64,000 bases of DNA. Source: Ottowia flava. GTDB taxonomy: Bacteria > Pseudomonadota > Gammaproteobacteria > Burkholderiales > Burkholderiaceae_C. Position numbers and translations under genes: made by a program. Position 1 is the first letter of the stretch. Every line of letters starts with the position of its first letter. The stretch lies in NCBI RefSeq assembly GCF_042680565.1, contig NZ_JBHUEJ010000044.1, positions 100,793 to 164,792 on the forward strand, read 5' to 3'. This document shows positions 31,996 through 40,190 of this stretch, piece by piece. Below the pieces are notes generated by a model. That model did not search any database. It saw nothing but the letters and a program-made list of their open reading frames with translations, and was not told the DNA's origin.

Positions 31996-34287
31996 TCATT
32001 CCTTCCCGCTCGGCTTCCAGCGCTTGAGCAGCAGCGCATTGCTCATGACGCTCACGGAGCTCAGTGCCATGGCCGCACCGGCCACCACCGGGCTGAGGTA
32101 GCCCAGCGCCGCCAGCGGGATGCCCGCCACGTTGTAGATGAAGGCCCAGAACAGGTTCTGGCGGATCTTGCCCACCGTGCGGCGCGAGATGTCCAGCGCC
32201 GCCGGCACCAACCCTACATCGCCGCGCATGAGCGTAACGCCCGCCGCGTGCATGGCCACATCGGTGCCGCTGCCCATGGCCATGCCGACATCGGCGGCGG
32301 CCAGCGCCGGCGCGTCGTTCACGCCGTCGCCGACCATGGCGATGACGTGGCCCCCGCGCTCCGTGGGCGCGCGGGGTGTGCTGCCCGGGGCAGACGCTGG
32401 TTCAGTGCCCACGCCGAAACCCGCGCCTTGGCGCAACGCGTCGATCGCCGCCGCCTTGTCGCCCGGCAGCACGTCGGCCATCACCTCGCCCGCGTCGGGG
32501 TTCAGGCCCAGGCGCCGCGCCATCGCCTCGGCGGCGCCGCGGTTGTCGCCGCTGATCATCACGGCGCGCAGGCCCCGCGCATGCAGCGCGTCAATGGCCG
32601 CGCGGGCGCCAGGCTTGGGCTCGTCGCCAAAAGCGAGCAGCGCGAGGGCACGCGGCGTTTCGCTTTCTTGACTGCGCACGGCAACTATCGAAACGGTAGC
32701 ACCTCGCGCTTGTTGCTGTAGGGCTTCCGCCTCAAAAGGCTTCAAATCCACGCCCAGCTCCTGCATCCAGCGCTGGCTGCCGATCAGCACCGTGGCGCCG
32801 TCCACCCAGCCTTCGGTGCCGCGCCCGGGCACGGCGCGGGCGTCCTGTGGCTCGGTCAGCGTCAGCGACGCGTCCTGGGCGGCGGACACGACCGCGCGGG
32901 CCAGCGGATGTTCGCTGCCGCTTTGCAGACTGGCGGCGGTGCGCAGCGCGGCCGCTTCATCGACGCCCGGCGCGGGCACCAGCGCCAGCAGGCGCGGCCG
33001 ACCCTCGGTCAGCGTGCCGGTCTTGTCGAAAGCGACGGTGTCAACGCGGTGCGCCACCTCCAGCGCTTCGGCGTCCTTGATCAGAATGCCGAACTTGGCC
33101 GCCACCCCGGTGCCTGCCATGATGGCCGTCGGCGTGGCCAGACCCAGCGCGCACGGGCAGGCGATGACCAGCACCGCCACGGCGCGGATGATGGCCGTCT
33201 CCAGCCCGATACCGGCCAGCCACCAGCCCACGAAGGTCAGCAGCGCGATACCCAGCACCGTCGGCACGAACACGGCTGAGACCTTGTCGACCAGCCGCTG
33301 CACCGGCGCCTTGGCCGCCTGCGCGTCTTCGACCAGCCGAATGATGTGGGCCAGCACGCTTTCGCTGCCGGCGGCCGTCACTTCCACCCGCACGCGGCCG
33401 TCGCCGTTGATCGACCCGCCCGTGAGCGTGTCGCCGACCGACTTGGCCACCGGCAGCGGTTCGCCCGTCAGCATGGATTCGTCCACCTGCGTCGCGCCAT
33501 CGGTCACGCGGCCATCGGCCGGAATGCGCTCGCCCGGGCGCACGACCAGCGTGTCGCCGCGGCGCAGTTCGTCCACGGGCAAATCTTTCTCGCTGCCATC
33601 CCAGTCGATCACGTGCGCCACGTCGGGCCGCAGCGCATGCAGCGCGCGGATGGCCGCCGTGGTCTGGCGCTTGGCGCGCGATTCGAGCCACTTGCCCAGC
33701 AGCACCAGCGTGACCACCACGGCCGCGCTTTCAAAGTACAGGTGCGCGTGTTCGCCGTGGCCCGAAAACAGCCACAGCCAGACCGACAACGCCCACGCCG
33801 CCGAGGTGCCGATGGCCACCAGCAGATCCATGTTGCCGCTGCGGGCGCGCAGCGCGTGCCAGCCCGCCTTGTAAAAGCGCGCGCCCAGCCAGAACTGCAC
33901 CGGCGTGGCCAGCAGGAATTGCACCCACGCAGGCGGCATCCACGTGATGCCGAAGGGCATGAGCAGCATCGGCAGCACCAGCGGCGCCGACAGCAGCAGG
34001 CCAATGCCCACGGGCGCAAAACCGGCCCAGGGCGAACCGTTGGCGTCGTCGATGGCGGCATCGGCCGCGCGCGGCTCGTAACCGGCATCGCGCACGGCGC
34101 GGCGCAGTTGCGGCGCCAAGGCCTCAATGCCCGGCGCCGTCACGCGCGCCGATTCTGTCGCCAGGTTGACGTTGGCGTCGGCCACGCCCGGCACCTTTTT
34201 CAGCGCCTTCTCGACCCGCGCGACGCACGAAGCGCAGGTCATGCCGCCCACGCCCAAGTCCAGGGTTTGCAGGGTTTCGGTGTTCAT
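31996..34287 (-). CDS. copA: copper-exporting P1B-type ATPase
   Basis: Cu(I) efflux pump of 763 residues. The N-terminal heavy-metal domain carries GMTCASC (residues about 15-21). It has eight expected helices, the transport-site CPC in VIACPCALGLATPT, the actuator loop DESMLTGEPLPV, the phosphorylation site DKTGTLTEG (D about 420), the SEHPLA histidine and GDGVNDAP. Two insertions are unusual: about residues 516-536 are encoded by a family I repeat, and a Pro/Ser/Thr-rich stretch (TEPASAPGSTPRAPTERGG) interrupts the P-domain just before GDGVND. The promoter is of MerR type and the transcript may be leaderless. Confidence 0.96.
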   Translation of the reverse strand: MNTETLQTLDLGVGGMTCASCVARVEKALKKVPGVADANVNLATESARVTAPGIEALAPQLRRAVRDAGYEPRAADAAIDDANGSPWAGFAPVGIGLLLSAPLVLPMLLMPFGITWMPPAWVQFLLATPVQFWLGARFYKAGWHALRARSGNMDLLVAIGTSAAWALSVWLWLFSGHGEHAHLYFESAAVVVTLVLLGKWLESRAKRQTTAAIRALHALRPDVAHVIDWDGSEKDLPVDELRRGDTLVVRPGERIPADGRVTDGATQVDESMLTGEPLPVAKSVGDTLTGGSINGDGRVRVEVTAAGSESVLAHIIRLVEDAQAAKAPVQRLVDKVSAVFVPTVLGIALLTFVGWWLAGIGLETAIIRAVAVLVIACPCALGLATPTAIMAGTGVAAKFGILIKDAEALEVAHRVDTVAFDKTGTLTEGRPRLLALVPAPGVDEAAALRTAASLQSGSEHPLARAVVSAAQDASLTLTEPQDARAVPGRGTEGWVDGATVLIGSQRWMQELGVDLKPFEAEALQQQARGATVSIVAVRSQESETPRALALLAFGDEPKPGARAAIDALHARGLRAVMISGDNRGAAEAMARRLGLNPDAGEVMADVLPGDKAAAIDALRQGAGFGVGTEPASAPGSTPRAPTERGGHVIAMVGDGVNDAPALAAADVGMAMGSGTDVAMHAAGVTLMRGDVGLVPAALDISRRTVGKIRQNLFWAFIYNVAGIPLAALGYLSPVVAGAAMALSSVSVMSNALLLKRWKPSGKE
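32680..32738 (-). repeat. family I repeat inside copA, in frame
   Basis: GCAACTATCGAAACGGTAGC, then CTCGCGCTTGTTGCTGTAGG and GCTTCCGCCTCAAAAGG, aligns along its whole length with minus-oriented family I copies. It is translated within the nucleotide-binding part of CopA. Confidence 0.7.
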
Positions 34288-34293
34288 GTGGGC

Positions 34294-34324
34294 AGTATGA
34301 ACCTTGCCATCATGGCAGAGTCAA
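34294..34324 (-). promoter_or_regulatory. MerR/CueR-type promoter of copA
   Basis: On the minus strand: -35 TTGACT (34324-34319), a 19-bp spacer containing the dyad TGCCATGATGGCA, and -10 CATACT (34299-34294). The over-long 19-bp spacer is diagnostic of MerR-family activation. The -10 ends only 6 bases before the copA ATG, predicting a leaderless message. Confidence 0.85.
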
Positions 34325-34344
34325 GCCGTAAAGAGAATTTGAAA

Positions 34345-34400
34345 GAAATCAGGCTCCAGCACTACAACCACCTGCGCTGACAGCTCCTAACTTCATACCA
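34345..34400 (+). repeat. family I interspersed repeat
   Basis: AATCAGGCTCCAGCACTACA-ACCACCTGCGCTGACAGCTCC-TAACTTCATACC. It sits between the two divergent copper promoters. Confidence 0.85.
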
Positions 34401-34425
34401 AAAACCCAGCGGTGTTCGACCAGGC

Positions 34426-34456
34426 TTGACCTTCCCACCATGGCAAGCCTCAGACT
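34426..34456 (+). promoter_or_regulatory. MerR/CueR-type promoter of copZ-cueR
   Basis: -35 TTGACC (34426-34431), exactly 19 bp of spacer with a near-palindrome CTTCCC ACCAT GGCAAG, then -10 CAGACT (34451-34456). Same design as the copA promoter, so both arms should respond to CueR and copper. Confidence 0.8.
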
Positions 34457-34496
34457 TGCGCCATCATCGTCCCACCGCCCCCCAAAGGAGACCCTC

Positions 34497-34694
34497 ATGC
34501 AACAGCAATTCACCGTCACCGGCATGACCTGCGGCCACTGCGAAGCCGCCGTGACCCGCGCCATCAAGCAGCTGGACGGCGGCGCGCAGGTCAAGATCGA
34601 CCGCAGTCAGGACCTGGTCGAGGTGGACTCGACCGAACCGCGCCAGGCCATCGCCGACGCCATCCGCGAAGAGGGCTACACGGTCGAGGCCTGA
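34497..34694 (+). CDS. copZ: copper chaperone CopZ
   Basis: A 65-residue heavy-metal-associated domain protein that carries Cu(I) in the cytosol to CopA. The metal-binding motif GMTCGHC spans residues 9-15, and the beta-alpha-beta fold ends in EEGYTVEA. A ribosome site AAAGGAG lies 6 bases before the ATG. First gene of the rightward copper unit, followed by cueR after 28 bp. Confidence 0.95.
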   Translation: MQQQFTVTGMTCGHCEAAVTRAIKQLDGGAQVKIDRSQDLVEVDSTEPRQAIADAIREEGYTVEA

Positions 34695-34722
34695 GGCCCG
34701 CACCGACGGCCCGCCACCTTCC

Positions 34723-35157
34723 ATGACGCCCGATTTGCCAACGATGACGAACGACCCCGTGCCCATCGGCGAGGCCGCGCGCGCCTCGGGCGTGTCGGCC
34801 AAGATGGTGCGGCACTACGAATCGCTCGGCCTCCTCGGCGACGTGGCGCGCACCGAATCGGGTTACCGGCAGTACGGCGCGGCCGACGTGCACACCCTGC
34901 GCTTCATCAAGCGGGCGCGCGACCTGGGCTTTTCGATGGCCGAGATCGCCGACCTGCTGAGCCTGTGGCGCGACCGCTCGCGCGCCAGCGGCGACGTCAA
35001 GCGCATCGCCCAGCAACACGTGGCCGACCTGGACGCGCGCATCGCCGCCATGCAGGCCATGCGCCACACGCTGAACCAGCTGCTGCATCACTGCCACGGC
35101 GACCAGCGGCCGGACTGCCCGATCCTCGACGACCTGGCCGGCGCACCCCCGCCGTAG
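34723..35157 (+). CDS. cueR: copper-responsive MerR-family regulator CueR
   Basis: A 144-residue dimeric activator. It has an N-terminal winged helix (IGEAARASGVSAKMVRHYES LGLL), a dimerisation helix, and the Cu(I)-binding cysteines C124 and C132 in HCHGDQRPDCPI, exactly eight residues apart as in CueR. Lies downstream of copZ and controls both 19-bp-spacer promoters by inference. The start could also be the ATG seven codons in (34744), which fits the family N-terminus slightly better. Confidence 0.93.
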   Translation: MTPDLPTMTNDPVPIGEAARASGVSAKMVRHYESLGLLGDVARTESGYRQYGAADVHTLRFIKRARDLGFSMAEIADLLSLWRDRSRASGDVKRIAQQHVADLDARIAAMQAMRHTLNQLLHHCHGDQRPDCPILDDLAGAPPP

Positions 35158-35332
35158 CCCTGCCGCGCGGCCTGCGCCAAGCCGCGGCCGAACTTTACAA
35201 AGCCTTATCCGGCGGTGATCGCACGGATACATGCGCCGACCACACTTACCTTCAAGCCGATACGCCAGACATCCCGTCCGGCGGCCAACGGCCTCGCCGG
35301 GATGGCCCGGCGACACCGCAAGGAACATCGAC

Positions 35333-35896
35333 ATGACCAAGGCACCCAAGCACCTCCTCCTGGCCACCCTGCTGGCCGCCACCGGCATCGTGGCCACGGC
35401 ACAAACCCCCGCCTCGACTGCGCAGCCGGCACCCACGGCAGCGCCCGCCGCCGGCGACGCCAGTGCCCAGCCCGGGCAGCGCCAAGCCCGCGGCAACCCT
35501 GCCGAGCGCCAGAAGCGCTGGGCCGAACACCGCGCCAAGCGCCAGGCCGAACTGAAGGCCGCGCTCAAGCTGACCTCCGCCCAGGAAGGCGCGTGGATCA
35601 CCTTCACCACTGCGACGCAGCCGCCCGCCCGAGCCGAGCGCTCTGCGCAAGACCGCGATGCGTTCAAGAACCTGAACACGCCGCAGCGCATCGACCTGAT
35701 GGAAAAGCGCATGGCCGAACGCCAGGCGCACATGAAGCAGCGCGGCGATGCGGTCAAGACCTTCTACGCCCAGCTGACGCCCGAGCAGCAGAAAGTGTTT
35801 GACGAGCGCGGCATGCGCTTCGGCAAGGGCGAGGGCAAGCGCGGTCACCGCGGCGGCCACCATGGCCACCATGGCATGGGCCCCGGCCCCCGCTGA
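35333..35896 (+). CDS. Spy/CpxP-like periplasmic protein with His-rich tail
   Basis: A 187-residue exported protein. Signal peptide is residues 1-23 (LLLATLLAATGIVATAQ). A Pro/Ala-rich linker precedes a helical LTxxQ-type domain: LKLTSAQEGAWITF and FYAQLTPEQQKVFDERGMRF are the two family repeats of Spy/CpxP chaperones. The C-terminus is a Gly/His segment (HRGGHHGHHGMGPGP) that may bind metal. Its position just after cueR suggests envelope protection under copper stress; this is inferred. It is followed by a strong terminator. Confidence 0.85.
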   Translation: MTKAPKHLLLATLLAATGIVATAQTPASTAQPAPTAAPAAGDASAQPGQRQARGNPAERQKRWAEHRAKRQAELKAALKLTSAQEGAWITFTTATQPPARAERSAQDRDAFKNLNTPQRIDLMEKRMAERQAHMKQRGDAVKTFYAQLTPEQQKVFDERGMRFGKGEGKRGHRGGHHGHHGMGPGPR

Positions 35897-35971
35897 TCGG
35901 CGCACGGCGACCGACCTGGCGTCGGTTGTTCCCCTGCAGGTGACGCGCCGAGTGCCACCGCAGGTCCTCGG

Positions 35972-36011
35972 AACCAGCCCCGGCCCTTGGGTCGCGGCTG
36001 GTTTTTTTTTT
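35972..36011 (+). terminator. rho-independent terminator
   Basis: Stem AACCAGCC/GGCTGGTT followed by a run of ten T's, about 75 bases after the Spy-like gene stop. It is the best intrinsic terminator in the window. Confidence 0.95.
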
Positions 36012-36100
36012 GGACTGTCGAGCGGAGCCCTGCCTGCGCCGCGTGTGCCCGGCGGCAGGCGCAGACTTGACCCACATCAAGCTTACGCCGGTATACCCAG

Positions 36101-36155
36101 TCCAATCGGCCGCCAGCGCCCACTGGAAAAGCGCGAGCAGCTATAGTTTTGAGAA
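36101..36155 (+). repeat. family I interspersed repeat
   Basis: CCAATCGGCCGCCAGCGCCC-ACTGGAAAAGCGCGAGCAGC-TATAGTTTTGAGA. It is degenerate in the middle but keeps both ends. Confidence 0.6.
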
Positions 36156-36212
36156 TCCCGGGGCCCGCCCGCCAACTGGCACACCCCGGCCTTTGGACGT
36201 AAGCTGAGTCCC

Positions 36213-37079
36213 GTGCCGCACATCGCCCCTCCGCCCCCACCGCTGCCGCCGCGTCCCGCCCGCGGCACCCTGAAACTCCCGGCCGTGCGCCAGGTGCCGG
36301 TGTCGGCGCCGTTCCAATGGCTGGCGCTGGGCTGGCGCGACCTGTGGCGCTGCGGCCGGTGCAGCCTGATGCACGGCGTGGCGCTGGCCGCCTTCGGCGC
36401 GCTGCTGCTGTGGCTGGCGCGCGACCACTTCTGGCTGCTGGCCGGTGCCTTTTCGGGCTTTCTGGTGGTGGCGCCGGTGCTGGCCACCAGCCTGTACGCG
36501 CTCAGCCGAGCCATGGAGCGCGGCGAACCAGCCAACTGGCGCACCATCCGCAAGACCTGGACGCGCTGGCAGTACTCGCGCCCGGCCGTGCACGGCGGCT
36601 ACTGGAGCCTGGTGCGCTTTGGCCTGCTGCTGTCGCTGGCCGGCACCGGCTGGGTGCTGACCTCGGCCGCGCTGATCACCGCCATGGCGCCGGAGCCGGT
36701 CAACACGCCCATGGACTTCGTACGCCACGTGGTGCTGTCGCACCGCGGCTATCTGTTCGAGCTGTGGCTGACCATGGGCGCGCTGATGGCAGCGCCGCTG
36801 TTCGCGTCCAGCGTGGTCAGCATGCCGCTGCTGCTGGACCGACGGGTGGACGTGCTGCAGGCCGTGCTGACCAGCTGGCAGACGGTGCTGACCAACCCGG
36901 GCGCCATGGCGCTGTGGGCGGCGCTGATCATGGGCCTCACGCTGCTGGGCATGGCGACTTGCCTCATCGGCCTGATCGTCATCCTGCCCTGGCTGGGCCA
37001 CGCCAGCTGGCACGCGTACCGTGCACTGGTCGACGCCAGCACGCTGCCCGAGCGCCTGCCGCCCGAGGGAGGCCGCTGA
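36213..37079 (+). CDS. DUF2189 multi-pass membrane protein
   Basis: A 288-residue inner-membrane protein of the DUF2189 family. It has a Pro-rich cytosolic N-terminus (HIAPPPPPLPPRP), then about six hydrophobic helices. Family features are FQWLALGWRDLWR, GFLVVAPVLATSLYALSRAMERGE and SVVSMPLLLDRRVDVLQAV. No biochemical function is established. It starts at GTG 36213 in this reading. The next gene begins 3 bp after the stop, so they form an operon. Confidence 0.85.
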   Translation: MPHIAPPPPPLPPRPARGTLKLPAVRQVPVSAPFQWLALGWRDLWRCGRCSLMHGVALAAFGALLLWLARDHFWLLAGAFSGFLVVAPVLATSLYALSRAMERGEPANWRTIRKTWTRWQYSRPAVHGGYWSLVRFGLLLSLAGTGWVLTSAALITAMAPEPVNTPMDFVRHVVLSHRGYLFELWLTMGALMAAPLFASSVVSMPLLLDRRVDVLQAVLTSWQTVLTNPGAMALWAALIMGLTLLGMATCLIGLIVILPWLGHASWHAYRALVDASTLPERLPPEGGR

Positions 37080-37081
37080 CC

Positions 37082-37291
37082 ATGTTCGGTTTCAACGAAG
37101 AGCAGATCGCCTGGTTCGGCCTCACCGTCGGCGTGGGCGCGTTCATGCTCTACATGGTCTTCATCATCGCGCAGCTGGCCTGGGAGTCGAAGGCCGGCAA
37201 GTTCGGCACCTTCGTGCTGTTCCTGGCCCTGGCCTTCGGCATGGTCGGCTTTCTGGCCAAGACGGTCATCCAGTGGGTCCTGGAACGCTGA
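37082..37291 (+). CDS. DUF2788 small membrane protein
   Basis: A 69-residue protein with two transmembrane helices (WFGLTVGVGAFMLYMVFIIA and FGTFVLFLALAFGMVGFLAK) separated by a short charged loop (WESKAGK), matching the DUF2788 family that commonly accompanies DUF2189-type genes. ATG at 37082 follows the DUF2189 stop directly. Role unknown. Confidence 0.85.
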   Translation: MFGFNEEQIAWFGLTVGVGAFMLYMVFIIAQLAWESKAGKFGTFVLFLALAFGMVGFLAKTVIQWVLER

Positions 37292-37346
37292 CGCGCTGAA
37301 CCGGCCGGCCGCGTTGTCGGCGCGGGCGGCGTACGCCCCATCGCCT

Positions 37347-37395
37347 TGTGGATAAGTCTGTCGCCAAAAGCCGGACAACCTGCTACTTATCCACA
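37347..37395. promoter_or_regulatory. pair of inverted perfect DnaA boxes
   Basis: TGTGGATAA (37347-37355) and TTATCCACA (37387-37395) are both exact matches to the DnaA box. They face each other within an 11-bp inverted repeat (TGTGGATAAGT ... ACTTATCCACA) 31 bp apart. An AT-rich stretch follows (about 37480-37560). They lie about 380 bp upstream of minC in a 480-bp gene-free interval. Confidence 0.8.
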
Positions 37396-37771
37396 GAAGC
37401 AGGCCGCGTGCCCAAGTTGTACCCAATTCCGGCACCGCTGACGGCACCCGGCTGCACAGACTTTGTCCGATTGCAAATCCTTGTCACGTCACAGAAAAAA
37501 GTACTTGTCCCAAAAAACGACCAGCCTCTACTACCACTACTAATTTGAAATAAAGACATTGGAGAGAAGTCAGCACCCGCCTTTTCCACCCAAAAAGCCG
37601 CAGCGCGGCGCGGTCGTGGTCAACTTCGGCCGCTGGCCGTCCCGGCGTTGCTATCAGCCGTTACATCCCGGCCGTCACGGGCAGGCGCCACACCCCGGGT
37701 CCGCTGGTAAGATCGGCCGGCTTTTCCCCCGTCCCGCACCCGGGCCATTTCCTCGACGCCGCTTTGCGCCC

Positions 37772-38560
37772 ATGTCCGTAGCCCTCGCCGGCCGCAGCCC
37801 CACCACCTTCGAGATCAAGAGCGCCAGCCTGCCGCTGCTCGCGCTGCGCCTGAAGTCGCCCGATCTCCAGGTGCTGGAGGACGAATTGCGCGCGCAGTAC
37901 GGCGACAAGCCCGATTTCTTCGACCACGACCTGCTGGTGCTGGATCTGTCCACGCTGCAGGCCGAAGCCAGCGAGGAAGCATCGCCCGCGGAGCTGGACT
38001 TTCCGGCGATCGTGGCGCTGCTCACCGCCCACCGCCTGCGCCCCTTGGCCGTGCGCGGTGGCAACGACGAACAGATGGCCGCCGCCGTGGCCGCCGGGCT
38101 GCTGGCTGCAAACGACGTGCGCGTGCAGACCGCCGCGCGCCCGCCCGAGCCGCCGCCCACCACCGCCACGGCCGCTCAACCCGAGCCGAGCGCGCTCGAA
38201 GCCCCACCGCCCGGCGCCCTGGTGATCGACCGGCCGCTGCGCTCCGGCCAGCAGGTGTACGCCCGCGGCCGCGATCTGGTCGTCATGGCCATGGTCAACC
38301 CGGGCGCAGAGGTCATTGCCGACGGCCACATCCACGTCTACGCCCCGCTGCGCGGCCGCGCCATCGCCGGCGCGCGCGGCTGGCCCGACGCCCGCATCTT
38401 CGCGCGCGAGATGAAGCCGGAGCTGGTGTCGATCAGCGGCGTCTACCGCACCAGCGACGAGGCCTTGCCCGGTGAAGTCTGGGGCCACGCCGCCACAGTG
38501 CGCCTGCAGTCGTCGGAAGAAGCGGGCGACAAGCTGATTTTTGAGCAAGTGAACGCGTGA
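37772..38560 (+). CDS. minC: septum-site determining protein MinC
   Basis: FtsZ-ring inhibitor of 262 residues. The N-terminal MinC_N domain starts TTFEIKSASLPLLALRLKSP, a Pro/Ala linker (about residues 115-145, RPPEPPPTTATAAQPEP) follows, then the C-terminal beta-helix domain with RSGQQVYARGRDLVVMAMVN, GAEVIADGHIHVYAPLRGRA and ELVSISGVYR. The ATG at 37772 matches the family start. It lies upstream of minD, separated by a family II repeat. Confidence 0.95.
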   Translation: MSVALAGRSPTTFEIKSASLPLLALRLKSPDLQVLEDELRAQYGDKPDFFDHDLLVLDLSTLQAEASEEASPAELDFPAIVALLTAHRLRPLAVRGGNDEQMAAAVAAGLLAANDVRVQTAARPPEPPPTTATAAQPEPSALEAPPPGALVIDRPLRSGQQVYARGRDLVVMAMVNPGAEVIADGHIHVYAPLRGRAIAGARGWPDARIFAREMKPELVSISGVYRTSDEALPGEVWGHAATVRLQSSEEAGDKLIFEQVNA

Positions 38561-38566
38561 TGAGGT

Positions 38567-38697
38567 ACCCCCCTGAGGCGCTGACGCGCCTTCCCCCCGC
38601 GCTCTGCGCGCTGGCGCGCTGCGGGCAGGGGGACAACGCCAGTGGCCGGCGCAGGTCCGGCAACGGCGTTTGCTTGCACGGCCTGCTCCGCGGCCAT
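38567..38697 (+). repeat. family II repeat, copy 1 (between minC and minD)
   Basis: Begins CCCCCCTGAGGCGCTGACGC, continues CCTTCCCCCCGCGCTC, GGGCAGGGGGACAACGCC and GGCGCAGGTCCGGCAACGGC, and ends GCCTGCTCCGCGGCC. It is nearly identical to the copy after minE and has several GC-rich self-complementary segments. Confidence 0.9.
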
Positions 38698-38761
38698 CTG
38701 ACTTCAGGCCGAGCGCTCGCGCGCACCGGCTACCGAATCGATTGAACAAGGTGATCACAAC

Positions 38762-39580
38762 ATGGCAAAAATCGTCGTAGTGACTTCCGGCAAGGGCGGT
38801 GTGGGCAAGACCACCACCAGCGCTGCCTTTGCCTCGGGCCTGGCACTCAAGGGCCACAAGACGGCGGTGATCGACTTCGACGTCGGCCTGCGCAACCTCG
38901 ACCTGATCATGGGCTGCGAGCGCCGCGTGGTGTACGACCTGATCAACGTGATCCAGGGCGAAGCCAACCTGACGCAGGCGCTGATCAAAGACAAGCAGTG
39001 CGAGAACCTGTACGTGCTGGCCGCCAGCCAGACGCGCGACAAGGACGCGCTGACGGAAGAGGGCGTCAAGAAGGTGCTGGACGACCTGGCCGCGATGGAC
39101 TTCGACTACATCGTCTGCGACTCGCCCGCCGGTATTGAAAGCGGTGCGCTCCTGGCCATGCGCTACGCCGATGAGGCGCTGATCGTGACCAACCCCGAAG
39201 TCTCCAGCGTGCGCGACTCCGACCGCATCCTGGGCATGCTGGGCAGCAAGACCCAGCGCGCCATCGACGGCAAGGACCCGGTCAAGGAACATTTGCTGAT
39301 CACGCGCTACAACCCCAACCGCGTGGCCGACGGCCAGATGCTGAGCCTGCAGGACATCCAGGACATCCTGCGCGTCAAGCTGATCGGCGTGATTCCTGAA
39401 AGCGAAGCCGTGCTGCAGGCCTCCAACCAGGGTCTGCCCGCCGTGCACCTGAAGGGCACCGACGTGTCGGGCGCCTACCTGGACGTGATCGACCGCTTTC
39501 TCGGTGAAACCGACAAGCCCATGCGCTACATCGACGCCGAAAAGCCCGGCTTCTTCAAGCGCCTGTTCGGGGGCAAGTAA
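38762..39580 (+). CDS. minD: septum-site determining ATPase MinD
   Basis: Membrane-associated deviant-Walker ATPase of 272 residues that recruits MinC and oscillates with MinE. Walker A is SGKGGVGKTTTSAAFA (residues about 9-24), then VIDFDVGLRNLDLIMGCERR and YIVCDSPAGIESGA. The C-terminal amphipathic membrane-targeting helix is KPGFFKRLFGGK. It is followed by minE after 3 bp. Confidence 0.98.
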   Translation: MAKIVVVTSGKGGVGKTTTSAAFASGLALKGHKTAVIDFDVGLRNLDLIMGCERRVVYDLINVIQGEANLTQALIKDKQCENLYVLAASQTRDKDALTEEGVKKVLDDLAAMDFDYIVCDSPAGIESGALLAMRYADEALIVTNPEVSSVRDSDRILGMLGSKTQRAIDGKDPVKEHLLITRYNPNRVADGQMLSLQDIQDILRVKLIGVIPESEAVLQASNQGLPAVHLKGTDVSGAYLDVIDRFLGETDKPMRYIDAEKPGFFKRLFGGK

Positions 39581-39583
39581 ACG

Positions 39584-39844
39584 ATGTCGTTCCTCTCCTT
39601 TTTCCTGGGCGAGAAGAAGAAGACCGCCAGCGTCGCCAAGGAACGCCTGCAGATCATCCTGGCGCACGAGCGCGGCGGCCGCACCGGCGCCGACCCCGAC
39701 TACCTGCCCGACCTGCAGCGCGACCTGATCGCCGTGATCAGCAAGTACGTCAAGATCGACCCGAAGGACATCAAGGTCAACCTCGAGCGCGAGGAAGATC
39801 TGGAGGTGCTGGAGGTCAAGATCGAGTTGCCGGAGAAGAAGTAG
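39584..39844 (+). CDS. minE: cell division topological specificity factor MinE
   Basis: An 86-residue activator of MinD ATPase. The membrane-binding N-terminus SFLSFFLGEKKKTASVAKER and anti-MinCD helix RLQIILAHERGG are followed by the beta-dimer domain ending LEVLEVKIELPEKK. ATG 3 bp after minD. Confidence 0.97.
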   Translation: MSFLSFFLGEKKKTASVAKERLQIILAHERGGRTGADPDYLPDLQRDLIAVISKYVKIDPKDIKVNLEREEDLEVLEVKIELPEKK

Positions 39845-39976
39845 CACCCCCCTGAGGCGCTGACGCGCCTTCCCCCCGCTCTCTTCGCGCTGGCGCGCTG
39901 CGGGCCGGGGGACAACGCCAGTTGCCGGCGCAGGTCCGGCAACGGCGTTCGCTGGGGTGGCCTGCTCCGCGGCCAT
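39845..39976 (+). repeat. family II repeat, copy 2 (after minE)
   Basis: Begins directly after the minE stop codon and is nearly identical over about 130 bp to copy 1, in the same orientation. The minD-minE pair is therefore flanked by direct repeats about 1.3 kb apart. Confidence 0.9.
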
Positions 39977-40128
39977 TCGTCCGGCGGGCTGGTTGGCGTG
40001 GTACGGCGACAGCGAGCGGCGGGCTTGTCAGAAGCGTCGACAGCGGCTTCCGTCCGGCCGCAGCGATTGTCGATTTGGTCGCTGGTGTGCCGGGTTGTGA
40101 CGATGGTCGTGATGCGATAAATTGAATT

Positions 40129-40185
40129 AAATCGACCTCTAGCCCTACAACCACCTGCGCGGTCAGCTTCTTATTTAATAGCAAT
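40129..40185 (+). repeat. family I repeat forming the creB leader
   Basis: AAATCGACCTCTAGCCCTAC-AACCACCTGCGCGGTCAGCT-TCTTATTTAATAGCAAT, ending 5 bases before the creB ATG. Positions 39977-40128 show no gene. Confidence 0.85.
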
Positions 40186-40190
40186 CTAGA

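Noticed and set aside
37347..37560. Replication origin at the DnaA boxes
   Set aside because: Only two boxes are present and no dnaA, dnaN or clear unwinding element with 13-mers is nearby. The parS sites suggest that the origin is near the window but not that it is here.
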